Of a DNA stretch of 64,000 bases, positions 34,971-44,156 are shown piece by piece (the first letter of the stretch is position 1; every line of letters begins with the position of its first letter). Under the pieces are notes generated by a model. The model was given only the letters and a program-made list of their open reading frames with translations. It ran no database searches and was not told the origin of the DNA. Both the position numbers and the translations under genes were made by a program. Source of the DNA: Amorphus orientalis (GTDB lineage: Bacteria; Pseudomonadota; Alphaproteobacteria; Rhizobiales; Amorphaceae); NCBI RefSeq assembly GCF_030814015.1, contig NZ_JAUSUL010000005.1, positions 124,001-188,000 of the forward strand, written 5' to 3'.

Positions 34971-36049
34971 GCGAGGCCTCCTTCCTCCGCCTGGACGGGG
35001 TCACCAGACGGTTCGGTGACCTCGCCGCCGTCGACGGGATCGATCTGGACATCCGGCAGGGCGAGTTCATGACCCTGCTCGGCCGGAGCGGGTGCGGCAA
35101 GACGACGACGCTGCGCCTGATCGCCGGGTTCGAGCGTCCGACCGCCGGCGAGATCATCCTCGACGGTCGGCGCATCGACCGGGACCCGGCCTTCCGCCGG
35201 CCGGTCAACACGGTGTTCCAGAGCTACGCCCTGTTTCCGAACATGACCGTGGGCGACAACGTCGCCTACGGCCTCCGGTTCGACGGCGTGCCGCGGAAGG
35301 CCCGGCGGGAACGGGCGGAGGCGATGCTCGACAGGGTCGGTCTGGGTGACCGGTTCGGCCAGCACCCCTCGACGCTTTCCGGCGGCCAGATGCAGCGGGT
35401 CGCCCTCGCCCGGGCGCTGATCAAGGAGCCCCAGGTGCTCCTGCTCGACGAACCGCTCTCCGCCCTCGACGCCCAGCTGCGGAAGGAACTTCAACTGGAA
35501 CTCAAGCGCGTTCAGCGCGAGACCGGCGTCACCTTCATCTACGTCACCCATGACCAGGAAGAGGCCATGGTGATGAGCGACCGGATCACCGTGATGAATG
35601 CCGGGCGGATCTGCCAGACCGCTTCGCCGGAGGACATCTTCTCCGCTCCGGCGACCCGTTTCGTGGCGGAATTCGTCGGCCGCTCCAACAAGCTGACCGG
35701 CACGGTGACCGCCCACGACGGCGAGCGGCTGGACATTCGCCTCGCGTCCGGCGAGGTCGTCCGCGCCCTGCCGTCACAATCGGTCCCGGCGACCGGCGCC
35801 ACCGTCCGCCTTATCCTGCGCCCGAAGGACCTCCAGGTCAGCCCGGACGCGGCCGGATCGATATCGGCCACCCTGCGCGACGTGATCTTCCTTGGGGACA
35901 CCCGCAAGCTGGTCCTGTCGCTCGACGACGGCACGGAAATCGAGATCGACGAGCCTGCCGAGGCCCCATTGCGTTCCCGGCCGGGCGACCGCCTGAGCCT
36001 CGCCCTCACCGAGCGACCGGTCCACGTCTTCGAGGCCGACGATGGCTGA
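34967..36049 (+). CDS. Polyamine-type ABC transporter ATPase (PotA-like)
   Basis: 360 residues. Walker A GRSGCGKTTT, Q-loop VFQSYALFPNM, signature LSGGQMQRVALARAL, Walker B VLLLDEPLSALD and H-loop VTHDQEEAM are all intact. A C-terminal TOBE domain begins near residue 275 (RLILRPKDLQVSPDAAGSIS). Cytoplasmic; energises uptake with the two permeases downstream. The ATG overlaps the receptor stop (ATGA). Confidence 0.95.
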   Translation: MSEASFLRLDGVTRRFGDLAAVDGIDLDIRQGEFMTLLGRSGCGKTTTLRLIAGFERPTAGEIILDGRRIDRDPAFRRPVNTVFQSYALFPNMTVGDNVAYGLRFDGVPRKARRERAEAMLDRVGLGDRFGQHPSTLSGGQMQRVALARALIKEPQVLLLDEPLSALDAQLRKELQLELKRVQRETGVTFIYVTHDQEEAMVMSDRITVMNAGRICQTASPEDIFSAPATRFVAEFVGRSNKLTGTVTAHDGERLDIRLASGEVVRALPSQSVPATGATVRLILRPKDLQVSPDAAGSISATLRDVIFLGDTRKLVLSLDDGTEIEIDEPAEAPLRSRPGDRLSLALTERPVHVFEADDG

Positions 36050-36929
36050 AGCCCGGGCGGCACGCATCGACTTGCGCGGACTGACCATGTCCCGCACGAC
36101 GCTGGTCTGTGCCGGCGCGGCCCTGCTCTACACGGCCGCCTTCATCCTCTATCCCTACGGGCATGTCGGGGTCTTCAGCTTCTGGGCGAAGGACCTCTAC
36201 TCCATCCGTCCCGACTTCATCCTCGACAACTATCAGCGGATCGTGGAGCGCCCGCTCTATCTGACCGTGATCGGCAACTCGCTGCGGATCGCCACGATGG
36301 TCACGCTCGTTTCCGCCGTGATGGGCTATGTCCTGGCCATGTTCCTGGCGCGCTATGCGGGCCGCTGGAAGAACACGCTGTTCATTCTGCTCCTTGTGCC
36401 GCTGTGGACCAGCTTCCTGCTGCGCGCCTATGTCTGGAAGATCATTCTCGGCCGCAACGGCCTGATCGGCGGATTTCTCGGCCAGTTCGGCGTCGAGCCG
36501 GACCAGCTCGGCTTCCTGCTCTACAGCGACGTCTCGATCGTCATCGCGCTCGTCTATATCTTCGTGCCCTTCGTCGCGATCCCCGTGTTCGCCGCGCTGG
36601 AGAAGATCCCGCCGGCCTACGGCGAAGCCAGCGCCGATCTCGGCGCCCGGCCCATCCGCACGTTCGTCCACGTCACCTTCCCGCTGACCGTGCCCTCGCT
36701 GCTGGCCGGCTGCACGATCGTGTTCTGCCTGTCGTTCGGCGACTTCATCACCCCGGCGCTTCTCGGCGGCAGCGACAACATCATGATCGCCAACGTCATC
36801 ATCGGCCAGTTCGGAGCGGCGTTCGACTGGCCCTTCGGCAGCGCGCTGGCGATCGTCGTGCTGGCGACCGTTCTCGTGGTGGTGAGTGCCGCCGCCTGGG
36901 TCGGCAACCGCGTCGCGGGAGGACGATGA
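36042..36929 (+). CDS. Polyamine-type ABC transporter permease (PotB-like)
   Basis: 295-residue inner-membrane protein with about six membrane segments. The cytoplasmic EAA loop, which contacts the ATPase, is GEASADLGARPIRTFVHVTF. Other typical stretches are LLVPLWTSFLLRAYVWKIIL and FGDFITPALLGGSDNIMIAN. It overlaps the ATPase gene by 8 nt and the next permease gene by 4 nt. Confidence 0.94.
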   Translation: MAEARAARIDLRGLTMSRTTLVCAGAALLYTAAFILYPYGHVGVFSFWAKDLYSIRPDFILDNYQRIVERPLYLTVIGNSLRIATMVTLVSAVMGYVLAMFLARYAGRWKNTLFILLLVPLWTSFLLRAYVWKIILGRNGLIGGFLGQFGVEPDQLGFLLYSDVSIVIALVYIFVPFVAIPVFAALEKIPPAYGEASADLGARPIRTFVHVTFPLTVPSLLAGCTIVFCLSFGDFITPALLGGSDNIMIANVIIGQFGAAFDWPFGSALAIVVLATVLVVVSAAAWVGNRVAGGR

Positions 36930-37720
36930 TGTCGGACGGAAAAGGAACCCGCGCCGGCTTCCGCGCCGCCGCGATCCTCATCTACGCCTTCATGTATGTG
37001 CCGATCGCGGTGCTGGTGGTGTTCTCCTTTCAGGAGAGCCGCGTGCTGTCCTGGCCGATCGATGCGTGGTCGCTGCGCTGGTATGCGGCGCTTCTCGACG
37101 ACCACCAGCTGCTCCAGAGCATCGCCAACAGCTTCAAGGTCGCCACCGCCTGCGTCGTGGTCACCACGGTCGTCGGCGTGCCGCTCGCCCTTGCGCTCAG
37201 GCAGCTCGGACGCGGCGTGGCCCTGATCCTGGAACGCACCATCCTGATGCCGCTGATCGTTCCGCCGCTGATCACCGGCCTCGCGTTCCTGCTGATCTTC
37301 AACCGGTCCGGCCTGAAGCTGTCGCTGCTGACCATCATCATCGGCCAGAGCATCGTCTGGATGCCGCTGGTCGTCACCCAGGTCTACGCGCGGCTCCAGA
37401 GCCTCGACGAGGAGATCGAGCAGGCGAGCATGGATCTCGGGGCGAACCGCCTGCAGACCTTCTTCCTGGTCACGCTGCCGGCGATCCGCACCTCGGTGAT
37501 CGGCAGCGCCCTGCTCGTCTTCACCCTCTCCTTCGACGAGCTGCCGGTCACCTTCTTCCTGACCGGCTCGGAGAACACCCTGCCGATGCACATCTGGTCG
37601 ATGCTGCGCATCGGCATCACGCCCGAGATCAACGCGATCGCGTCTCTCACCGTGCTTGCCTCGATCCTGCTGATCCTGGCCGGCACCCGCCTCCTGCTGA
37701 AGAACGACAAGGCGAAATGA
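36926..37720 (+). CDS. Polyamine-type ABC transporter permease (PotC-like)
   Basis: 264-residue inner-membrane protein pairing with the preceding permease. It has the EAA loop EQASMDLGANRLQTFFLVTL and the family stretch MYVPIAVLVVFSFQESRVL. GGGAGGAC precedes the ATG at 36926, which overlaps the previous stop; a second ATG follows at 36929. Its stop overlaps the start of the hydrolase gene. Confidence 0.94.
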   Translation: MMSDGKGTRAGFRAAAILIYAFMYVPIAVLVVFSFQESRVLSWPIDAWSLRWYAALLDDHQLLQSIANSFKVATACVVVTTVVGVPLALALRQLGRGVALILERTILMPLIVPPLITGLAFLLIFNRSGLKLSLLTIIIGQSIVWMPLVVTQVYARLQSLDEEIEQASMDLGANRLQTFFLVTLPAIRTSVIGSALLVFTLSFDELPVTFFLTGSENTLPMHIWSMLRIGITPEINAIASLTVLASILLILAGTRLLLKNDKAK

Positions 37721-38436
37721 GCACCATGCACCAGGGACTGGACGAAATGACCGCCATGATTCCGGCGGTCGATCTGTCGAAGCGCGAGCAGCTCGCTCTC
37801 GTGATCATCGACATGCAGTATCACGACGCCTCGCCCGACCACGGCATGACCCGCGCCTGGGAACAGGCCTATCCGGGCTCGATGAGCTACTACAACGACC
37901 GGCTCACCGCGACGACCGTCCCGGCGATCCGGAATCTCCTGAACTATTTCCGCAACGAGAAGCTGACGGTCATCCATCTCGTCATCGGCTCGCCCTATCG
38001 CGATCTCCGCGACTGTCCGCCCCGGTTTCGCGCCTGGACCCGCAACATGGAACGGGCCGCCGGCATCGAGGATGTGTGGTGGGCGGAAAACCCGGACTTC
38101 GCCGTGATCGAGCCGCTCGCGCCGCTGCCGGACGAGACGGTGGTCCGCAAGACCACGAACGGCGCCTTCAACGGCAGCGAGTTCGACGCCACGCTCCAGC
38201 GCATGGGCATCACCAGCCTCGTCATCACCGGGTGCGTGACCAGCGCCTGTGTCGAGACCACCGCGCGCGACGCGGCCGACCGCGGCTACGATTGTGTCCT
38301 GGTTTCCGATGCCTGCGCCGACTACGACCCGGACATGCACGACGCCACGATGAAGGCGTTCGCCCTGTACTTCGGCCGCGTGGCCGCCACCGGCAACGAG
38401 GTCATCGACGCGGTCACGGCGGGCTCCTCGATCTGA
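37717..38436 (+). CDS. Isochorismatase-like cysteine hydrolase
   Basis: 239-residue cytoplasmic enzyme of the isochorismatase superfamily, most of which hydrolyse amide or carbamoyl bonds (N-carbamoyl compounds, biuret, nicotinamide). The catalytic triad is visible: Asp in LALVIIDMQYHD, Lys in VVRKTTNGAFNG and Cys in TGCVTSACVETTARDA, after the cis-peptide region. Translationally coupled to the ABC importer (ATGA overlap), so it probably acts on the imported compound. The exact substrate is unknown. Confidence 0.9.
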   Translation: MSTMHQGLDEMTAMIPAVDLSKREQLALVIIDMQYHDASPDHGMTRAWEQAYPGSMSYYNDRLTATTVPAIRNLLNYFRNEKLTVIHLVIGSPYRDLRDCPPRFRAWTRNMERAAGIEDVWWAENPDFAVIEPLAPLPDETVVRKTTNGAFNGSEFDATLQRMGITSLVITGCVTSACVETTARDAADRGYDCVLVSDACADYDPDMHDATMKAFALYFGRVAATGNEVIDAVTAGSSI

Positions 38437-38456
38437 TCGGGGGCCGGGGCCCCGAT
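38436..38456 (+). terminator. Terminator-like hairpin after the ABC importer operon
   Basis: ATCGGGGGCC / GGCCCCGAT forms a stem of about 9 bp with one bulge, starting at the hydrolase stop codon. No T-run follows. The remainder of the 277-nt gap to dusA holds no gene. Confidence 0.35.
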
Positions 38457-38713
38457 CTGAAACGGGTCCCTCGCCTCCTTCTGCCGCTTCCTGATCCTGG
38501 CCGCCGGGACCACCGGCGATCAGACGGCCGGCTTTCGGGAAGGATGGCGCCCCCGTTCTGTTTCACGGCGATTTGCGCTAGGTACGCTTGCAACCCATCT
38601 TCCGTGCGCACACCCGATGAACGCGCCTTTTGCAGATGCGGTGGAGCGGGCATCCGGCGCGCAGACGTGGGCGTTTCGGTCGCAGGCGGACGCGAACGGG
38701 AACAGGATCGATC

Positions 38714-39775
38714 ATGGTGACGGTTGGCGACAGGGCAGAAATCCACGGAGAATCGGGACTTTTCCCGATCTCCGAGGCGCGCCGCTTCGCCGTCGCCCCC
38801 ATGATGGATTGGACCGACCGGCACTGCCGCGTCTTTCACCGGCGGCTGTCGCGCCATGCGCTGCTCTACACCGAGATGGTCACCGCCCAGGCCGTGGTCC
38901 GCGGCGACCGCGACCGCCTGCTGGGTTTTTCGCCCGAAGAGCATCCCCTTGCGCTTCAGCTCGGCGGCAACGACCCCGGCCTTCTGGCCGAGGCGGCCGC
39001 CATCGCGGCCGAGTGGGGCTATGACGAGATCAACCTCAATGTCGGCTGCCCGTCGGACCGGGTCCAGGGCGGGGCGTTCGGCGCCTGCCTGATGGCCGAG
39101 CCCGGGCTCGTCGCGCGCTGCGTCGCCGCGATGAAGGCGGCCGTCGCGATCCCGGTCACCGTCAAGTGCCGGATCGGCATCGACGACCAGGATCCGGAGA
39201 TCGCCCTCGACGCGCTCGCCGACGCCGTGGTCGCGGCCGGCACCGACGCGCTCTGGGTGCATGCGCGCAAGGCCTGGCTGAAGGGGCTCTCGCCCAAGGA
39301 CAACCGCACCATTCCGCCGCTCGACTACGACCGCGTCTACCGGCTGAAGGCGCGCCTGCCCTCCGTCTTCGTCGGCATCAATGGCGGGATCGCCACCCTC
39401 GACGAGGCGCAAACCCATCTCGCCCATGTCGACGGCGTGATGCTCGGCCGCGCCGCCTATCAGACCCCCGCCGTGCTCGCCGGGGTCGACCGGACCGTCT
39501 TCGGCACTGAGGCCCCCGAGGCCGATCCCCTGGATGTCGCCGAGGCGATGCGGCCCTATCTCGGCGACCTGGTCGCCGCCGGCATCCGCCCCTCCGCCCT
39601 CACCCGTCATATGCTCGGCCTCGTCCACGGCGGCCCGGGCGCCCGTCACTGGCGCCGGCATCTGACGGAAGCCGCACGTCTGCCGGGGGCCGGCGCGGAG
39701 GTTCTGGACCAGGCGATCGACATCGTCCGCACCGCGCGGGCGGAGAGGTCCGACGCCACCCGCTCGGCGGCCTGA
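38714..39775 (+). CDS. dusA: tRNA-dihydrouridine synthase A
   Basis: 353-residue FMN enzyme that reduces uridines in the tRNA D-loop. The TIM barrel starts FAVAPMMDWTDRHCRVFHRR, which is the DusA version. The catalytic Cys region is INLNVGCPSDRVQGGAFGAC, followed by VTVKCRIGIDDQD, VHARKAWLKGLSPKDNR and FVGINGGIATLDEA. Start chosen at the ATG at 38714 with AGGATC 7 nt upstream; the frame is open further upstream but the sequence there is Arg-rich shadow. Stands alone. Confidence 0.95.
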   Translation: MVTVGDRAEIHGESGLFPISEARRFAVAPMMDWTDRHCRVFHRRLSRHALLYTEMVTAQAVVRGDRDRLLGFSPEEHPLALQLGGNDPGLLAEAAAIAAEWGYDEINLNVGCPSDRVQGGAFGACLMAEPGLVARCVAAMKAAVAIPVTVKCRIGIDDQDPEIALDALADAVVAAGTDALWVHARKAWLKGLSPKDNRTIPPLDYDRVYRLKARLPSVFVGINGGIATLDEAQTHLAHVDGVMLGRAAYQTPAVLAGVDRTVFGTEAPEADPLDVAEAMRPYLGDLVAAGIRPSALTRHMLGLVHGGPGARHWRRHLTEAARLPGAGAEVLDQAIDIVRTARAERSDATRSAA

Positions 39776-40041
39776 CGCGACTGGATCCCGAAAAATCCGG
39801 TGGTCCAGACACCGGCCCCCGAAACCAGGCGTTGATCTAGGCCAATGACAAGGGTTCAATCGACCCCTAGACACGGGTCGGACGGTGGCGCTCGCCGTGC
39901 TGTCTCCTGAGAACGCGGAACCACGCACCAGTGCGGCCTTCACGCGTTTCGGAGAGCTGCGCGCAGGCCACCGGGCGGACCAGAACAGATCGGACGCGCC
40001 CGGTTCGCCCGGACCGCGATCCGACGTCGAAGGGACGAAGC

Positions 40042-40839
40042 ATGGTCGACGGAAACATCCAGGACATCGCCTACCGGAGCAGCGGCACCGCCCGTCCGAC
40101 GGTCAGACCGGTTACGCCGGAAGACGTGCGCGACGCCTTCTCCGACGGCATGGCAGACTGGCGCGAGGAGCCCGTGCTGGGCATGGCCTTCGGCCTCGTC
40201 TATGCGGTGCTGGGCGCGCTGATCGTCCTCTATCTGGATACCAACTCGAAGGTGAACCTGATCGTCCCGGCCCTGTCCGCGTTCCTGCTGATCGGCCCCG
40301 GCATCGCGCTCGGCCTCTACGAGATCAGCCGGCGGCTGGAAACCGGCGAACCGCTGGAATTTTCCGCCGTGCTTTCCGCCGGCATGCGCCACGGGGGCGG
40401 CCAGATGGCGCTGCTCGGCGTCACGCTTCTGGTGGTCGCGGTGCTCTGGATGGCAGCCGCCGAGTTCATTCACGCCGCCATTTTCGGCGCCACCGAGTGG
40501 ACGATCGGCGGGCTCGTCACCGCGATCTTCTCGACGTGGGACGGGTTCCGCTACGCGGTGATCGGAACGGCGGTCGGGGCGGTCTTCGCGGCGGTCACCT
40601 TCGCCCTCACCGTCGTCGCCGCGCCGATGCTGCTCGACCGCAACGTCGATGCCGCGACCACGGTGTCGGCCAGCGTGGCGGCGGTGCGCCGCAGCCCGCT
40701 CGCCTTCCTGGTCTATGGCGTCCTGGTCACCATCATCATCGCCGCCGGCATGGCCGCGTTCATGATCGGGCTCCTGGTCGCCCTGCCGGTCGTCGGCTTC
40801 ACCACCTGGCATCTCTACCGGCGCGCCATCACCTGGTGA
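40042..40839 (+). CDS. DUF2189 family membrane protein
   Basis: 265-residue inner-membrane protein with about six hydrophobic segments. DUF2189 hallmarks are DVRDAFSDGMADWREEPVLG, the first segment (MAFGLVYAVLGALIVLYLD) and LIGPGIALGLYEISRRLETG. The family often lies near cytochrome oxidase genes, but none is seen here and its role is not known. It is convergent with the Lrp gene, 22 nt away. The 266-nt gap upstream (39776-40041) holds no gene. Confidence 0.88.
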   Translation: MVDGNIQDIAYRSSGTARPTVRPVTPEDVRDAFSDGMADWREEPVLGMAFGLVYAVLGALIVLYLDTNSKVNLIVPALSAFLLIGPGIALGLYEISRRLETGEPLEFSAVLSAGMRHGGGQMALLGVTLLVVAVLWMAAAEFIHAAIFGATEWTIGGLVTAIFSTWDGFRYAVIGTAVGAVFAAVTFALTVVAAPMLLDRNVDAATTVSASVAAVRRSPLAFLVYGVLVTIIIAAGMAAFMIGLLVALPVVGFTTWHLYRRAITW

Positions 40840-40861
40840 CGCGCCCCTCGCCGCCCGCCCC

Positions 40862-41314
40862 TCACAGCGGCAGCGGCGCCTCCTCCTTCAGCGTTTCCAG
40901 CACGATCGATGTCTTAACGTTGAGCACGGAATCGTGGGGCAGCAGCGTCTCGTTGACGAAGCCCGACAGCGCCGCCAGGTCCCGGACCACCACCTTCAGA
41001 AGATAGTCCATCTCGCCGGTCAGGGCGTGGGCTTCGAGAACTTCCGGACACCCGCCCACCAGCTGCGCGAAGCGCTGGGCGTTGTCGCGGTTGTGGGTGG
41101 CCAGCGTGACGGAGATGAAGGTCGCTAGCCCGTAGCCGGCCTTCTCCCGGTCGAGATGCGCGCCATAGCGTACGATCACGCCGTCCTGTTCCAGCCTTGA
41201 ACGGCGCCTGGAACACTGGGACGGCGACAGGTTCACCCGCTCCGACAGCTCCGCGTTGGTCAGCCGGCCGTCCGCCTGCAAGGCGGCAAGAATCTTGCGG
41301 TCGTAGGCGTCCAT
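40862..41314 (-). CDS. Lrp/AsnC family transcriptional regulator
   Basis: 150 residues, standard for the family. The N-terminal HTH is MDAYDRKILAALQADGRLTN, with NLSPSQCSRRRSRLEQDGVI. The C-terminal RAM effector domain includes VLEAHALTGEMDYLLKVVVR. It lies divergent from hpd, an arrangement common in alphaproteobacteria where it controls tyrosine catabolism in response to an aromatic amino acid. I prefer the ATG at 41314, where the family sequence begins, over one at 41329. Confidence 0.92.
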   Translation of the reverse strand: MDAYDRKILAALQADGRLTNAELSERVNLSPSQCSRRRSRLEQDGVIVRYGAHLDREKAGYGLATFISVTLATHNRDNAQRFAQLVGGCPEVLEAHALTGEMDYLLKVVVRDLAALSGFVNETLLPHDSVLNVKTSIVLETLKEEAPLPL

Positions 41315-41341
41315 ACATGATCCGTGCATTTGAGGGTCGAA

Positions 41342-41412
41342 TTGCGCACGCTTTGAGCGAAGAGAGCCGAAAAGACCGCCCATTCGCAAGCACCTTGCGC
41401 GCGATTTGCGCG
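41342..41412. promoter_or_regulatory. TTGCGC repeats in the lrp-hpd divergent promoter
   Basis: TTGCGCA at 41342 and two TTGCGCG copies at 41395 and 41406, the latter 11 bp apart, sit between the divergent regulator and hpd genes. Helically phased repeats suit the octameric Lrp/AsnC proteins. Site assignment is inference. Confidence 0.35.
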
Positions 41413-41470
41413 AGACTCGTCCCAAACTTCCAACAGGTGCGCCCGACGCGCCCGGATAAGGAGACCGACC

Positions 41471-42583
41471 ATGGGACCGTTCCCGCATGATGCCCCGCCC
41501 GCAGAAATCTCGGCGGAGAACCCGGCCGGCACCGACGGCTTCGAGTTCGTCGAGTTTTCCAGCGACGAGCCGGAGAAGCTGGAAGAGCTGTTCGCGAAGA
41601 TGGGGTTCGCTCCGGTCGCCCGCCATCGCGAGAAGGCGATCACCGTCTGGCGCCAGGGCGATGTGAACTATCTGCTCAACGCCGAGCCCGGCAGCTTCGG
41701 CCGCCGCTTCGTCGACGAGCACGGCCCCTGCGCGCCGTCGATGGCGTGGCGGGTGGTCGACGCCAAACACGCCTTCGACCATGCGGTCGCCCAGGGCGCC
41801 ACGCCCTATGAAGGCGGCGACAAGAGCCTCGACGTGCCGGCGATCGTCGGCATCGGCGGATCGCTGCTCTATTTCGTCGACCGCTACGGCGACAAGGGCT
41901 CGCCTTACGAGGCGGAGTTCGAGTGGCTGGGCGAGGCCGATCCGAAGCCGGAAGGCGTCGGCTTCTATTTCCTCGACCACCTGACCCACAACGTCTATCG
42001 CGGCAACATGGACAAGTGGTGGGACTTCTACCGGGAGCTGTTCGGCTTCACCCAGATCCACTTTTTCGACATCGAGGGCAAGCTGACCGGCCTCGTCAGC
42101 CGCGCAATCACCTCGCCCTGCGGCAAGATCCGGATTCCGCTGAACGAATCGACAGACGACAAGAGCCAGATCGAGAGCTACCTCAGGAAGTATCGCGGCG
42201 AGGGCATCCAGCACATCGCGATCGGCACGGAGTCGATCTACGACGCCACCGACAGGCTTGCCGACAACGGCCTCAAGTTCATGCCCGGCCCGCCGGACAC
42301 CTACTATGAGAAGTCGTTCGAGCGGGTGAAGGGCCACGACGAACCGGTCGACCGGATGAAGACCCACGGCATCCTGATCGATGGCGAAGGCGTGGTCGGC
42401 GGCGGCGAGACCAAGATCCTGCTGCAGATCTTCTCCAAGACCGTGATCGGCCCGATCTTCTTCGAGTTCATCCAGCGCAAGGGCGACAACGGCTTCGGCG
42501 AGGGCAATTTCCGGGCCCTGTTCGAATCCATCGAGGAAGAGCAGATCCGCTCCGGCGAGATCTCCGCTTCCGCCGCGGAATAA
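41471..42583 (+). CDS. hpd: 4-hydroxyphenylpyruvate dioxygenase
   Basis: 370-residue cytoplasmic Fe(II) enzyme converting 4-hydroxyphenylpyruvate to homogentisate in tyrosine breakdown. It has two VOC-type halves. Fe ligands are His in LDHLTHNVYRG, His in GIQHIAIGTES and Glu in PIFFEFIQRKGDNGFGEGNF. The C-terminal gating helix (FRALFESIEEEQIRSG) is present. The homogentisate dioxygenase that normally follows is not in this window. The ATG at 41471 starts the family sequence after a purine-rich AAGGAGA. Confidence 0.97.
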   Translation: MGPFPHDAPPAEISAENPAGTDGFEFVEFSSDEPEKLEELFAKMGFAPVARHREKAITVWRQGDVNYLLNAEPGSFGRRFVDEHGPCAPSMAWRVVDAKHAFDHAVAQGATPYEGGDKSLDVPAIVGIGGSLLYFVDRYGDKGSPYEAEFEWLGEADPKPEGVGFYFLDHLTHNVYRGNMDKWWDFYRELFGFTQIHFFDIEGKLTGLVSRAITSPCGKIRIPLNESTDDKSQIESYLRKYRGEGIQHIAIGTESIYDATDRLADNGLKFMPGPPDTYYEKSFERVKGHDEPVDRMKTHGILIDGEGVVGGGETKILLQIFSKTVIGPIFFEFIQRKGDNGFGEGNFRALFESIEEEQIRSGEISASAAE

Positions 42584-42600
42584 CCCGCCTCTGAAACGAT

Positions 42601-42624
42601 CACCGGCGCGCGCGTGCGCCGGTG
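42601..42624. terminator. Hairpin between convergent hpd and MFS genes
   Basis: CACCGGCGC / GCGCCGGTG, a perfect 9-bp stem with a 6-nt loop, 17 nt after the hpd stop and 40 nt from the MFS stop. A possible bidirectional terminator, although no long T-run is seen on either side. Confidence 0.45.
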
Positions 42625-42664
42625 GTCTCTACGCTTGCCCCGGGCATCCCGACGTCCCCGGCGG

Positions 42665-44005
42665 TCACCCGCGCGCGTCCCGCTCCCCCTCCTTTTCCCT
42701 TGTGTCTTCCGCTTCCGTTTCTGCGCCTTCCGCCCGCGCCTCTTCCTGCTCTTCCTCCTCCCGCTTTGCCTCGGCCTGTTCGGCGGCCCAGGCGCCGGCC
42801 GCTTCCACCGCCACGACGGAGGCGGTCGGCAGCACGCTGATGTAGCTCTCGGTCTCCTCCGCCGACGGGACCGCGCGCTGGGTCATGCGGTAGAGGGCGT
42901 AGACCGCGATCGTGGCGAACAGCCCGCCCAGCACCAGCCAGAAGGCGAACGGCCCGCCCCACTGCATCGCCCAGCCGGCGACCAGCGGCCCGAGAATGGC
43001 GCCCACCCCGAAGGTGAGCACGAGACCGCCGGACGCCGCCGGCATGTCCTCCGTCGAGAGGAAATCGTTCGTGTAGGCGAGGAACAGCGCATAGAGCGGC
43101 GTCGTCACGCCGCCGGCGAAGAAAGCCGAAGCCATCAGCGCCCACAGGCCGCCGCCGAACGTCCAGGCCATCGCGCAGGAGGCCACGCCGATCGCGGCGG
43201 CCAGAAAGATGACCTTGCGGCGGTCGATCCGGTCCGAAAGCCAGCCGATCGGAAACTGCAGCAGGAGCGCCCCGCCGAAGAGGGTGGCGACCAGCAGCGC
43301 GATCCGGTCCGCCTCCATGCCGATCTGGGTGCCGAAGACCGCCGCCATGCCCGACTGGGTCGCGTAGACGGCGCCCAGCAGAAAGATCCCGACGGTGCCG
43401 AGCGGCGAACTCGTGAACAGGGCCCGGAGCCCCATCGGGCGCGTCACGTCGGCGGCCGGGGTCCGGCCGGCGGACAGGAGGATCGGGCCGAACGAGATCG
43501 ACACCAGGATCGAGGCGCCGATGAACAGCACCGCCGTGGTCGCATCGCCCAGGGTCAGAAGATACTGCGCGCCGATGATGCCCAGCGTCTGCGCGATCAT
43601 GTAGGCCGAAAGAACCTTGCCCCGGGTCTCGTTGGTGGAGGCGTCGTTCAGCCAGCTCTCTGCCGTGACGTAGATGCCCGACATGCAGAAGCCGATCAGA
43701 AGCCGCAGGATGGTCCACGCCCACGGCTCGGCGACCAGCGGAAAGGCGATCAGTCCCGCCGACATGAAGCTGCCAAGCGCGGCGAAGACGCGGACATGCC
43801 CCACGCGCCGGATCAGGCGCGGCGTGAGGTTCGCGCCGGACAGGAATCCCGCGAAATAGCCGGACGTGACGATGGCGAGTTCGGCGGCGGAAAATCCCTC
43901 GATGCCCCCACGCAGGCCGATCAGCGTGAAGTGCATGCCGTTGCCCAGCATGATGAACACGATGCCGAGCAGAAGCGCCCACACGCCGGACAGGACCGAG
44001 AACAT
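42665..44005 (-). CDS. MFS transporter with charged C-terminal tail
   Basis: 446-residue inner-membrane carrier with 12 membrane segments, of the YcaD/UMF1-like MFS group. Family stretches include GNGMHFTLIGLRGGIEGFSA, GYFAGFLSGANLTPRLIRRV, GIYVTAESWLNDASTNETRG and PIGWLSDRIDRRK. The last 40 or so residues form an unusual Glu/Ala/Arg-rich cytoplasmic tail (AKREEEEQEEARAEGAETEA). Start at 44005 with AGGAG 7 nt upstream. The substrate is not known. Confidence 0.92.
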   Translation of the reverse strand: MFSVLSGVWALLLGIVFIMLGNGMHFTLIGLRGGIEGFSAAELAIVTSGYFAGFLSGANLTPRLIRRVGHVRVFAALGSFMSAGLIAFPLVAEPWAWTILRLLIGFCMSGIYVTAESWLNDASTNETRGKVLSAYMIAQTLGIIGAQYLLTLGDATTAVLFIGASILVSISFGPILLSAGRTPAADVTRPMGLRALFTSSPLGTVGIFLLGAVYATQSGMAAVFGTQIGMEADRIALLVATLFGGALLLQFPIGWLSDRIDRRKVIFLAAAIGVASCAMAWTFGGGLWALMASAFFAGGVTTPLYALFLAYTNDFLSTEDMPAASGGLVLTFGVGAILGPLVAGWAMQWGGPFAFWLVLGGLFATIAVYALYRMTQRAVPSAEETESYISVLPTASVVAVEAAGAWAAEQAEAKREEEEQEEARAEGAETEAEDTREKEGERDARG

Positions 44006-44156
44006 TTGGGGTCTCCTGGGATGGGGCCGCACGTCGTCCGGAGCCTGCCATGCAAGCTCCACACCGTCCAGTTGCCGGCAGGGAGCCCGGACCGCTGCCC
44101 CACGCCGCCGGGAACCGGCTACGAGGCGCTGCGACCCGCCGTAGGGCCAGCCAGGC

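Noticed and set aside
39848..39880. A GGTTCAATCGACC sequence recalling a tRNA T-arm
   Set aside because: No matching acceptor, D-arm or anticodon stem could be found around it.
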